From: Sweltsa coloradensis
Lineage: Eukaryota; Arthropoda; Insecta; Plecoptera; Chloroperlidae
Direction of reading: 5' to 3'
DNA: 64,000 bases
Assembly (NCBI GenBank): GCA_024449915.1
Contig: JAMZAV010000052.1
Coordinates: 434,001 to 498,000 of the forward strand
Every line of letters begins with the position of its first letter. Position 1 is the first letter of the stretch. The position numbers were made by a program, and so were the translations under genes. This document shows positions 12,109-23,800 of the stretch, in pieces. The notes below the pieces were generated by a model. The model had not been told where the DNA came from, did no database searches, and was given only the letters and a program-made list of their open reading frames with translations.

Positions 12109-12110
12109 TA
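12061..12110. repeat. (AAT)n microsatellite
   Basis: About 16 uninterrupted ATA/AAT units. Confidence 0.95.
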
Positions 12111-12562
12111 ACTAATAATTAAAGAGATGTAAATAAATACCAGGTCTGCCTAGATCAACACATTGGTCTCAATTATCTAAATCACATAGGCCTAAATATG
12201 AGACGTCAAGCCTCACATCAATTGAATCAAACAAAAATAGCAACACTATATTATAAAAGATAACAAATAGATAACCGACTCTTGACGACGGTCAAAGAAA
12301 CTTGCCTGCCCGGAAGTTCTGGTCGATTCCTCTCCTCTCTTACTCCTCCTTGGTATGGGAGGCCACCATCCTCTTTCTCAAACTCTAGGTGTGAAACCTC
12401 CAGTTTCTGCTTATGTAGCCTACGTCTCCATGACCCGGTTCTTATTTCCAAGTGGGGTATCCCCTTGCCAGGGGAGTTATAAGTACCCCTTATGAAGTAC
12501 CATCTGGTTTCTATATTTATCTTCCCAGTCCAACCTGATTCTGTTATCCTTCTATCCCTCAA

Positions 12563-12735
12563 CAATAAAATAAATAAATTCGTATTTTTTAGAGTCTACC
12601 CACTCAGTCACAGAACTGATTGGCAGAAGTTTTTAAACTTCTGCCATCAATCATCTGAAGCGGGAATCGAACCCCGGACCTTCAGCATTGGAAGCAGACG
12701 CAAACCACAAGACCACCTTAAGCTCTCATAAACTC
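12563..12735 (-). mobile_element. tRNA-Gly-derived SINE, internally deleted copy
   Basis: Read on the minus strand, the right part is a tRNA-like head: a GGTCTTGTGGTTTGCGTCTG A-box region, a CTGCTTCCAATGC anticodon arm and a GGGTTCGATTCCCGC B box. It is followed by a short AGAAGTTT/AAACTTCT stem, then jumps directly to the CAGTTNNNNAACTGAGTGGG and TAGACTCTAAA 3' module and an AT-rich tail. The roughly 280-bp body present in other copies is missing, so this is a short variant or a deletion. Confidence 0.75.
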
Positions 12736-12740
12736 CCGAC

Positions 12741-14671
12741 CCACAGATGTAGCTCAAGCGTAAAGTGCAAGACTCCTAGAATTCCGCCAGCAGCAATCAT
12801 GAAAATTTTCTACGGCCGTTAATGGGAATGCAAGGACGCGGGTCCTCTTAAACAGCCCTTGGACATCTCTTTCACATTATCAAACTCTAATATTACTTTG
12901 TGAGACATCTGAAGAGGGTCACCCAATTTGTCTTTGGGCAGACATCAATTTTTTTAATTAAAAAAAAATAAGAACACTCATACTCCCCTCACAATCATAG
13001 ACACTACTAATATACTATACTAATATTAGTATAACTAATACTACTACTAGACTACTATTAATACTAATATTTGTATACACTCTAACTACTTTCTTGAGTT
13101 GTGTATTCCAAATGCATCAAATATAATGTAGGGTTATATACAGTGTATACCTGTTTATCAGTTGGCTTATTAATAAAAGTACAATACTAAAAAAGGACCC
13201 TCCTATGATTCTCTTTTCTGCACTGCCTCAATCATTTATGTATTGCATTTATGTATGCAGGCACCAATATTGATAATGCTGTGTGGTACTCTTGAAAATA
13301 TTATTTAATTTAGATCAGCACTAAATCAAGAAGAGTAAATAAATATAAATAAATAAATAATAAATCAAGAAGAGAAAAATACGTTTTTCATGTATGAACA
13401 GTATGTGATGCTTAAAATTTTTCACTACGCCACAACAAACCAGAAGTTAAAAATAATTAATGTACCGGTATGTGTTCCTGAGGGCTACTGGTTGGGAGAG
13501 AGACCTGTGTTCAATCCCTGTTTAGAATGGCGCTTGTGATTTCCAGATTGTACTCCATATAATAAATACCAACAAGCAACAAACAAACAAGCTGCAAAAG
13601 CTGTAGGTACCTGCCATTGTCTCCAGGCCAAGCTAACTTTGAACACAAAGATGAACAAAGCTGATTTGTTTTCCCCTTTCTTTGTGGACAGGCATCACCA
13701 GCCCCACTGTCTTTTTCTCCAATCCTCTACAACCACCCGTTTTAGTTTTTACAGCAATCTTTCATCTTTACAGCAGCAGTAGGTACACAATGCGGGAGAT
13801 GCCCTGTAACTTTGTCACGGGTCAACACTGCACTCGTGCAATCATGTTGGAGTCTATCTATATAAACTATAGGCCTAAAGAAAAGATCTTTTCCCCTATC
13901 CACCCTGTTACCATCTCCTGGTAGGCCTAACTGTGCATAATATTCCAATATCTTATTGCGCCAATCCTACCAAGGTTTACTCAAACATCAAACTTCACGA
14001 GCTAGGGTTCCCCAAAATTGCGCTAGAAAATTCAGTAACCATAATATGGTTTAAACTTTTAAACATCAATCAAGTCCAATGCAGCTTGAAACATAGCTCG
14101 TCGATCAATGACATTTGCCATTTTCCTCCACCTTTTTTGACACTTTTTTTTCAAAGTGGTACCTCGGCTCAGAATCAATGGCAAACTTACGAGTACTAAA
14201 TAAAATTGCTACAATTTTATAAGGACGATCATTTAATTGGGGGTCAGCTTATATGTGGTATTGGCTTGCCATCGAGTAAATGATATAATAAATAGTAAGT
14301 AATGTAGGCTTACAACATTTCAAATGTTTCAATAATAATTTAAGTTTAATTTTGTAATAAACATTTCTAGCAGTTTTGAAAACATACCTTACCTCACTCA
14401 CACAGGTTAATATCTCGAGTATCATCATCAGTCCATAAAGAAATCAAGTTGTATGGTACTGGAGCACAAAAAACATCGTAAAAATAAACAGATTGATGGT
14501 CAAATGTATACTAGTAGTAACTAGTACATCTTTGATGTACATTCTTACATAAACAAAGCTACGGATAGCATTTAATTTAAAGCAATATCTAGGAAGAAAC
14601 ATTGTGTTTACCCTCTTAGACGGTAGTACTGACACATTAAGTGAACACATTGAACAGTAGGTATACATCAG
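12741..14671. other. Intergenic region downstream of CARS1
   Basis: AT-rich with AATACTAAT-type words at 12980-13080 and AAATAAATA at 13340. It probably contains the CARS1 3' UTR near its right end, but I cannot assign a polyadenylation site. No other gene is supported. Confidence 0.4.
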
Positions 14672-14812
14672 TTAAGAATCTCCTACAGTATTTTCCTTTA
14701 AAGATTGTAAATACTCAGTGTACTTCTTTTCTTGTGCTTGTTGGAGTTTCTGTAGCTTTTTCACTTGTCCTTTGCTAATTTCTTTCCCTTGTGCATCATG
14801 GGTTGGTACACC
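14672..14812 (-). CDS. CARS1: CARS1 coding exon 5 (last)
   Basis: Acceptor TTTCAG, then GGT GTA CCA ACC. Encodes the conserved [16 protein letters not shown] region and a [14 protein letters not shown] coil, ending VGDS and TAA at 14674-14672. Confidence 0.94.
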   Translation of the reverse strand, partial: GVPTHDAQGKEISKGQVKKLQKLQQAQEKKYTEYLQSLKENTVGDS

Positions 14813-17800
14813 CTGAAAGTGGTAAGAGCAAAAATGTGTAAATATTATGTATGTTGTTAAAATATTATGTCCTGTATTTATGCAAATACAGGCCTCAGGT
14901 ATATTTGGAAATAACAAGTTCAAAATGTGGGGTGTGGCCATTATGTGAAGCCATTTGTTAATGGTATAAACATATATTTTTTAAATTTGAGTTGTCAAAA
15001 TAGGGGTGCGGCCATTACTTGATGGCGGCCTATAATCAAGTAAATACGTTCTACAGCTAACTCTATGAGTGTATGACACAACCAGTAATCCTAAAAAATT
15101 GTCCTACTGTAACGTATTCATGGTAGGCCTACGTTTTAAATACAGTACTTACAAGTCACAATGGCACGGCAAAGTATTTCGTGAAATAGAGATCAACGAC
15201 ACGGGTTGGGGGGAATTGTGCTGTCGCCGGTATGACATTTAAAAAAATGTTGGTTCTTTGAAAAGTTTAGGTGTGTTATAAAAACACAGTGGGCTGAATG
15301 CCGTAAAGAAATACTGTTGTATTTGTAGTGTAGTAAGAAGAAATTATAAAACCCAAACTAAACTACCAAAAAGAATTAGGCCTTATCCTAAAATCTAAGA
15401 CAAGATGTCACACTACATACATGTGCATAATCGACAAATGCATACAAGTATTTATAGTTGTGGCTAGCATGGATTACTAAGTGCCTGCCTCAATCAATTT
15501 ACCGCTTACCTCTTATTCTCATGGGTTGCAACTAGTAAGGCTGGCTATCTCAATGGCAACCACATAGTAATTTCTAATAAAAAGTTGTAGGCCTACATTT
15601 TGATCTAACACAAAACATGAAAATCAATATTAGTTAGTTAGTTGTTTGTTTGATAGAAATTGTTGTAAAAAATAAAAATGCATCCCGACTAGAGCTAGAT
15701 CCTAAAGTCTCCGGCTCTACTTACCAATGGCCTTACAAATTGAGCTTTCAGGGCCACGAGGAAAATCTCCAATAAATTGCTATATTATCTCACAGTAGAA
15801 ATCAAATTGAAGGAATAAATTGAATGACCACACAGTAGTATTTAGAAGGGTTATGCCTTTAATTTTGACTTTAAACCTTACATTGAAACCAAAGAGGAAA
15901 TTAATACTGTAGGCTAGCTAGATGGTTGCAGCACAGTGGTTGTAGGCCACTTTTAGTACTTTTACACACTAACCTTGTCATCAAAGAGGGAATACTTTTC
16001 AGTTTCTCCACGAAACATTTTAGTGGGATTAATTTTTTTCTGTGCGTCTTTTAATGCTTGGGCTGCAAGTTGTTCAGCTTTTTTCTTCTCCTTTTCAGCA
16101 GCTTTTTCTGCTTCAACTTTTTTCTTTACTTCTCTCTCTTTCAACAATGTCTCACGGTCAACCAATTTAACAGCCGACGAATGACCCTCGAAATCTTCCA
16201 ATCGTACTCCAACGTTCGGCAGTACGTCATCTCGTAGTCGGTCACATTCTTGAAGAATGTCGGAGGCTTTCAATTGCCTGGCTTGTAAGCGAATACTCTC
16301 ACGGAATTCGGCTAAGATTGATAAGTACGGCATTACCAGCTGCTCCACCTATAACAATGTCAATAACCATTAGTGTGCCACACCTTATATTACCGGTATA
16401 TTTAAGGTGGTAACTTCACAGCTAGACGTAAGTAAAACGTACATTTCCTGCATCTCCATCTCCTGCTATTGGGAATCCCAACGCTTCATGTCGAGAAATT
16501 GCTCCAAACACTGTCATTATCTTAGTGACATATCCAGCGATGTTTTGTAACAGCAAGGTGTTGGATTCTTGACCAGCCGATCTTCTCTCACGCATATAAA
16601 TGTTGCAGATTGTTATCAAGTCTCTGATTGCATCCAGGGCTCCTCTTGTGTCAATGTTATCTAGTAATATGAAAGGACCATATTATTCCACTTGATCTTT
16701 GCAGAGGCTTTCAACGGAGAATGGAGGAGCAGATACCTACTTAAAAAATGGGACACAACTTGTTCAAGATTTTGGTCTATTAGTGGAAGGGTAACATATA
16801 TGGAACAAATGAGGGGTGAAGATCTAGTTATACTATGGGCATTTAAAATTCCTGCAGTTTGCAATATAGGGCCTATATATCCCAAAAGGTATTATATATT
16901 AAACTTAAAAAAACTTCACAATGCTTAAGAGTGCTTTTTGCATTTGACGGAAAATATTTTCAATGTTATTTGTGATAAACCGGCGCCTCCAGGCCAAGGA
17001 GTGTTCTGTATTGATCTATCAACACCACAAAAGCCCTGGCCAAAAAGAGGGAGTCCAAGTTAGACTTGAATGCAGGTGATGAGCGTATGCGTGTATATAT
17101 AATATTTGGTACAAAGAAGTGGAAGATGCGGGGCGGCGAGGTCATAATGATCTCGCGGCTATAAGCAGTAACCATATTGGAAAACGTGTTCCTCATGGCT
17201 GCCGACAAGAACTAATTCGGTTTTCTCCCGCGAAAGTTTTTGATTATACTCCCTGATTTGCTGTTCCTGATTTTTGGCAAACCTCATATAATTCGTTTGA
17301 GTGGGATCGTCTAATAAATCAGTTTTTTTCTGTTTGTTTTTCTTTTTTAATGATTTTTTTCTTTTTTTTCTGACTTTTTCTTTCTTTTTTCCTTTCCTTT
17401 TCTTTTCATTCCCCACCCTATATTTGTTTGATGAGCGTAGCTATATTTGTTGGATGAGCGTAGCGAGCGTAGCGAGCGAAGCGAAGATTCCATTTCACTA
17501 CACTGGAGAAAAAAATCCGGAATGTTTTTTTTTTTTTCTTCTTTCTTTTTTTTTTTTGTATTTTTGTCTGTTTGTCCACACGATTCCGGCTAAACCGATA
17601 ATCCGATTGCGATGAAATTTTATGGAGGCCTTCGAAATCTCTGAACTTAGAACTGCCACGTTTTTGAGCGCAATTGGAAAATTTTTTCTCATGAAAATCG
17701 CAATTTTACGATTTTTTTCAATTTTTAAAAAATTTCTTCGACTTATAACACCTACATGCTTTATCCGATTTTAATGATTTTTGCACAGAACCTTTATTTT

Positions 17801-20800
17801 ATGAATTTAGATATTTTTGTGAAATTTGAGCGCAATTGAAAAAATATTTATCATAAAAATCGAAATTTTACAGGTTTTTTCTTTTTTTAAACAACTCTTT
17901 GACTTATAACACCTACATGCTTTATCCGATCGTAATAATTTTTTCGCAGAACCTTTATTTTATGAATTAATATATTAGTGTAAAATTTGAGCGCAATCGA
18001 GAAATTATTTCTTATGAAAATCGTAATTTTACGATTTTTTTAACAATTACGATTAATTAAAAAAAATTAAAAAATTAAGTTAATTTTTAATTTAATTTAA
18101 TTTAAAAAAAAATTTCAACTAAGTAATGATTTTGCCACAGAACAACAGAAAATTCGCATAACACATGGCAGCTCAATGCACCAATTACGCTCATCCAACA
18201 ACGCGGCGGGACTTAAGCGTTTTCCTAGTTAAATGCATTTAATATCATTTTTATTTGTTACCAAAATTGTTGTGTTTAATGCATTGTTGTTGTAATACTA
18301 CTATTTCAAATTTACTTAAATGTGCCGGTAGTTTATTGTTGTTTCTGCATCTATGTAATTAGATTTATTTAGTTGTCCTCCTTTGTAAATCAGTTTTTAT
18401 AACTGTATAGGATAGACGTTAAATAAATAATAAAGTAAAAATTTTTTGTTTGTAGACAAAGTTTGTAAACAGTGACTTTGGAGCCGTCCTAGCAACAAAG
18501 CACATAATAAATTCAGAGTTGTTCTGAATCGGCCTTGTTGATTCTGACGTTGATTTGCGGGTGTTTGCACTGTCCATACCACTGATTGCTATATTTCCTA
18601 TTAAAAATATCGATCTTTGGTTGGTTATCGCTCACTAGTCGATTGCGTCGGGGCCAACAGGGTTGGCTTAGTCGCTTTGATTTACTGTCCCCCACTGAAA
18701 ATCAGTTATATAACTGAGTGGGTAGACTCTAAATACAATTTATTTATTATTTATTTATAAATAAATTCTTAAGGCGCCTGTATCTACGCACATAATGGTG
18801 TGGGACACAGTGGTGTGGCGACATCTATAGATACGGGTACCGTATTGGCTCAGATCTGGTCGGCAGCCATGAGAAACTTAACTCCCCACTAACCTTAAGG
18901 CCACGTGATCAATATGACTTAGATGCCTTGCACCTTCACTTTAGATAATCGCAGTACACGTGTTTAGGCACATCACCTAACTTGGATTTGTCCATTTTGG
19001 TCAGGGTTTTTGTGGTGTTGGTAGCCATAGCCATTAGCCTCTCGAATATCAGTGTATCATTAAGGTGACCAGACGTACCGGTTTGACCGGTACAGTACCG
19101 TTTTCAGAACACATGTACCGGTGTCCCGAGAGACTCGTTAAAATGACGTATTTGTACCGGTTTGCAATTTGGGAGGGGAAATGTCCCGGTATTCAGTCAA
19201 CTGTACCATGTGGAAGGATAATGTTTTACGTGAAAAAATACACTCTGATAAAATACTAATAGTAATAACATTGAAATAGTTCTTCCACTTCCAAGAAGAT
19301 AATTTATTTTCTTTAGGGGTGTACAAGTATTATTCAATGATTTTGTTGGAGGTGCCGGTTCGCGCTCGAGTGTGCACGAAAACGTCATAATATCGTTATC
19401 TATTCTTGCCATCTTGGCGTACTAACCTCAGTCTTTTGATACAAATTCATGTTCTTTTTGGAAGTTCTGAACTTTTTTTTGCACAAATAATAAAAAAAAT
19501 ATGTCACTGTAATGTTTGTTTCAACATTTTCATGTAATACCAATTACTACTGAATTATGTCATAGCCTAGCCCTAGTAACATTTGTGCTTGAACATTAAA
19601 ATGATCTCGAGAGAGATTACCTACATTTTAAATCAAAGATGTAACTCTTTCACTTTTGGAACCAACATAGGCCTAGACATATCAATAAATAAAATTAATA
19701 TTGAACATAATTGTAAAAAAAAAAATAGTCAAAGAGTAATAGTGAAATTTAAAAAAGACGGAAGTACTCGGACTCGAGTCGCCTTGAATAAAAAAATCAA
19801 GACTTTCACCCCCTTAATTTTCTCAGTCATTATTTGCTTTGAATTTGTTTATAGATCATGAAAAATCAAAATGTGATAATCATGCAAGATGTAACTGAAC
19901 TACATTTTTTTATTAATTACACACCTACACTAATTATTTTGTTGTGAAGACAAAATGTAGGCCTATTAAAAGTTAAAACATGCATATTATACAAATTCAA
20001 TTATCTTTATTGTTATTGAGTTTTTCATTCATTCATTAGTATGATGCCCCCATCAATACTGCAATACCGTACATTACACGCATTATTTTCTGCAGTGATT
20101 GTATTTTATTTTTGTTGTGTATTTGAATTGTGTTTAAATTACGAGCCATCAAGAGCTGCCTACCTGGCGCCGTCTCTAGAAACTACCAGGCATCACAGAC
20201 GAGACGCAATGGCTGACTGGTAGAATCACACTCATATTTACTGTACCAAGTAATTAATAAATAATACTGTCGTTAGAATCATATTCACGTGTGGGACTAT
20301 TTTATTATTCAATATTATAAACCCACGCGCAATATACGACATGGTGTCAAAAGTGGAACTAAGCTTAAAAGCTAGTAAACCTGTGAAAAGTAAAACACGC
20401 GATTCTAGGCCTAAAACATGCCAATTCTCGCGCGACGAGTGAGCGACCAAAAACATGGCCTCGCAATAAGCGTACGTGCTTGTATGCTCGCAAGTGAAGC
20501 AAATACAAGAAGTCAAGAAGACTAGAAACTGAACAGTAAGTTAATACATCAACCATAAATTAAGATGGGGGAATTCAGAAAGCCACCAATACTCCAGATG
20601 GACGCATCTGCTTTGTCTAAAATTTTGGGGACTGAGTGGAAGCAGATGTTTGACATTTTTATGACAGCAGCCGGTCATAAAGACAAACCAGACAAGGTTC
20701 AAGTCAGCATGTTTCTGAATCTCGTTGGTTTCGAAGCAGTTCGTGTTTACAATACGTTTGGATTAACAGACGCCACAGTGACATTAAATACACTGTTAAA

Positions 20801-23800
20801 AAAGTTTGACGAATATTGTCTACCAAAAAGAACTTAGCAATTGAGTTACATAATTTTTTTCTCGTCACACAAAAGCCGGGAATGAGCTTCGATGAGTTCG
20901 TGACTGAGTTAAAAAACTGTGCAGCAACCTGTGAACTAGGAGATGTCTATGACAACATTCTAAGGGCTAGAATAATCTTTGGAATTAGCAACAAACAACT
21001 ACAAGAGAGATTACTAAGTGAATCAAAGTTATCACTTGCTAGATGTATCGAACTGTGTCGCGCATCTGAAGTTAGTAAAAATCAAGTACAAACACTACAT
21101 GAAGTAGGCGGGTCCATAAAGTCAGTACAGTCCGTACAAAAAGGAGGTACACGAAAAACCTAACCTGAAAAAGTGGCAGAACCAAGATCAACCAGCAGTC
21201 CAGGCCAAGCAGAGTCAACAAGGAGGGGGTCAGCACAGCAGATATCAATCCACATCCGGGTCTCCCAATCTACATTTGACTGTCGACGCTGTGGATACAA
21301 CCATGCTTCGCGCAAGTGCCCAGCATACGGAAAAACTTGTAACCACTGCCAAGGGTCAAATCATTTCGCATCAGTGTGCAAGAAGAAAAGTGGTAAAGTA
21401 TTGCATGCAGTTTCTCAAGAAGAGAATAACAACAATAATTCTGACAATGAAAATAGTTTCTTTGTAGGATCATTGTCTAGTGAGTCAAAAACACTTGAAC
21501 AATGTTGGACTCAATCATTGGAGGTACACTCTAAGAAAATCAAGTTTAAACTAGACACGGGGGCAGAAGTGAATGTAATTCCTTCCAAACTCATAGACCA
21601 ACTAGGGTTATCAGACAAAGTGACAGACACTAAAATAGTCCTTCTGTCATATGGAAACTTTAAAATTAAGCCTAAAGGCAAAATTGAGCTTGTTTGTTCA
21701 AAGAGCAACAGAGAATCAGTAAAATTAAGTTTTGTAGTAGCAGACACAGATTCACTACCTATACTAGGATTAAAAGCATGTGTAGAACTAAACTTAATTT
21801 CTCGTGTTGGAACTGTCGCACAGCAGATAAATGCATGTCAGTCAAGTGATGAAAAAAGCACATAAGTGTGTAGTGGAGAGTGTAAAGCCTTCACCTAAAA
21901 TTGTGGTGGTTAAAACTAGCTTTCCATCCACAACTAACCTAACTAAGAATGAGTTGCTGGAAAATTATAAAGATGTTTTTCAGGGTTAGGTCAATTTCCT
22001 AAAGAGTACAAAATAGAATTAAAATCTAATTCTGAGGGTGTAATACATCCACCTAGACGTATACCAATCATGTTAAAACCCCCAGAGTGAAAGAAGCACT
22101 AGATAAGCTAGAAAATCAAGGTATAATAGAAAAAGTTGATACAGCTACTGACTGGGTGAACAATTTGGTAATTGTAGAAAAACCAAATGGGTCACTTAGG
22201 TTATGTCTAGATCCTATTGAGTTAAATAAGGCAATAAAAAGATGTCATCATATGTTACCAACTGCTGAAGATATAGCTATGAAAATGGCCGGAAAATCAG
22301 TTTTTTGTACTCGATCCAAGGATGGGTTTTTTCAAATAAAAATAGACCCTGAAAGCTCTAAGCTTTGCACATTCAGCACAGTATTTGGCCGCTATATGTT
22401 CAAGCGTTTACCATTTGGTATTTCAAGTGCGCCGGAGGTGTTTCAAAAAGCAAATGAAGACATCTTTGGTGACATTGCTGGTGTACACATCATTTTGATG
22501 ATTTGTTAATTTCAGCAAGTTCAGAAGCTGAACATGATAAAATCTTGCTTGAGGTTTTGGAAAGGGCAAGAACCAACAATGTAAGTTTTAATGAAACAAA
22601 GTGTCAGTTCAAAGTAAGGGAAGTTCAATATGTTGGGACATGTCATATCAGAGGATGGCCTCAAACCTAATGAAAATCGTATCAAGGCTATAACAAACAT
22701 GCTTCTCGAGCTTTGACAGATGCAGAAGTTAGATATGCTCAAATGAAAAAGAAAATTTCTGGCAATAGTGTTCTCTCTTTTGAGAAATTTCATGAATACA
22801 TATATGGTCAGGTAATCGAAGTCCCGTCAGACCACAAACCATTAGAGTCAATCCTAAAAAAAGATATCAATTTGACAACATCGCGCCTGCAGCGTATGCT
22901 CCTAAAGCTACTGCGCTATCAACTAGTTGTTACTTACGTTCCAGGAAAATTGATGTTCCTCGCAGACACGTTGTCGAGAGCGTATTAATAGAACCAGTAA
23001 CTTCAGACCCCGAAATGGATGTAGTAGTCCATGCAATCAGCAAGTATTTGCCTGTATCTAATGATCGTAGAGTAGCACTACAAGAAGCCACTAAAGATGA
23101 CCAAGCCTTGCAAAATCTAATTAGATTAAACGCAGAAGGTTGGCCAGTTACAAAAACATAAGTGTCCAGAAAATGTCAGAATTTATTGGCACAGAAAAAA
23201 ATGACATTTTCCGTAGATGATGGTCTAGTTTTTTTTGAAAATAAACTCATAGTGCCTCTGTCTCAAAGACAGATAATTCTCAATGTAATCCATGAAAGCC
23301 ATCAAGGCATTGCAAAGTCAAAAGCAATGATTCGACCAACATTGTATTGGCCGGGAATCAATGCTGACATAGAAACAAACGGTTCTAAACTGTAGGGTAT
23401 GTGAACAACATCGGGCTTACAATCAAAAAGAGCCTCTAATACCTCATCCTGTTCCAGAACGATGTTGGGAAACAGTGTGTTGTGACTATTTTGATCTAAA
23501 TCATAAACAATACATAGTTGTTACTGATTACTATAGTAAGTGGTTGGAAATATTACAGGTAGAGTCAAAGACAGCACGCGAAACTATTCAGAAGCTTAAA
23601 TCTTTATTTGCACGATTGGCATACCAGATAAAATCATGTCAGACAAACATGCCATTCGCGAGCAATGAGTTCAAAGCATTTGCAAGTGAGTGGGGCATAA
23701 ACTTAATCACGTCTAGCCCTCACTATCCGAAGTCGAACGGATTAGCTGAACGCTCAGTTCAGACGGCTAAGAGCATGATTAAAAAAATGGCAGAAGATGG

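Noticed and set aside
12251..12565. 104-codon minus-strand ORF next to the SINE at 12563
   Set aside because: Runs into the SINE tail, no recognisable family; more likely an unclassified repeat than a gene.
17159..17416. Lys-rich protein ([15 protein letters not shown]) on the minus strand
   Set aside because: The basic half is the translation of a pyrimidine-rich tract. The other half is not recognised and has no start or splice support.
17301..17615. Phe-rich ORFs over T-runs at 17301, 50430 and 34930 as membrane proteins
   Set aside because: These are poly-T/C tracts inside Helentron-like elements; the hydrophobic runs come from simple sequence.
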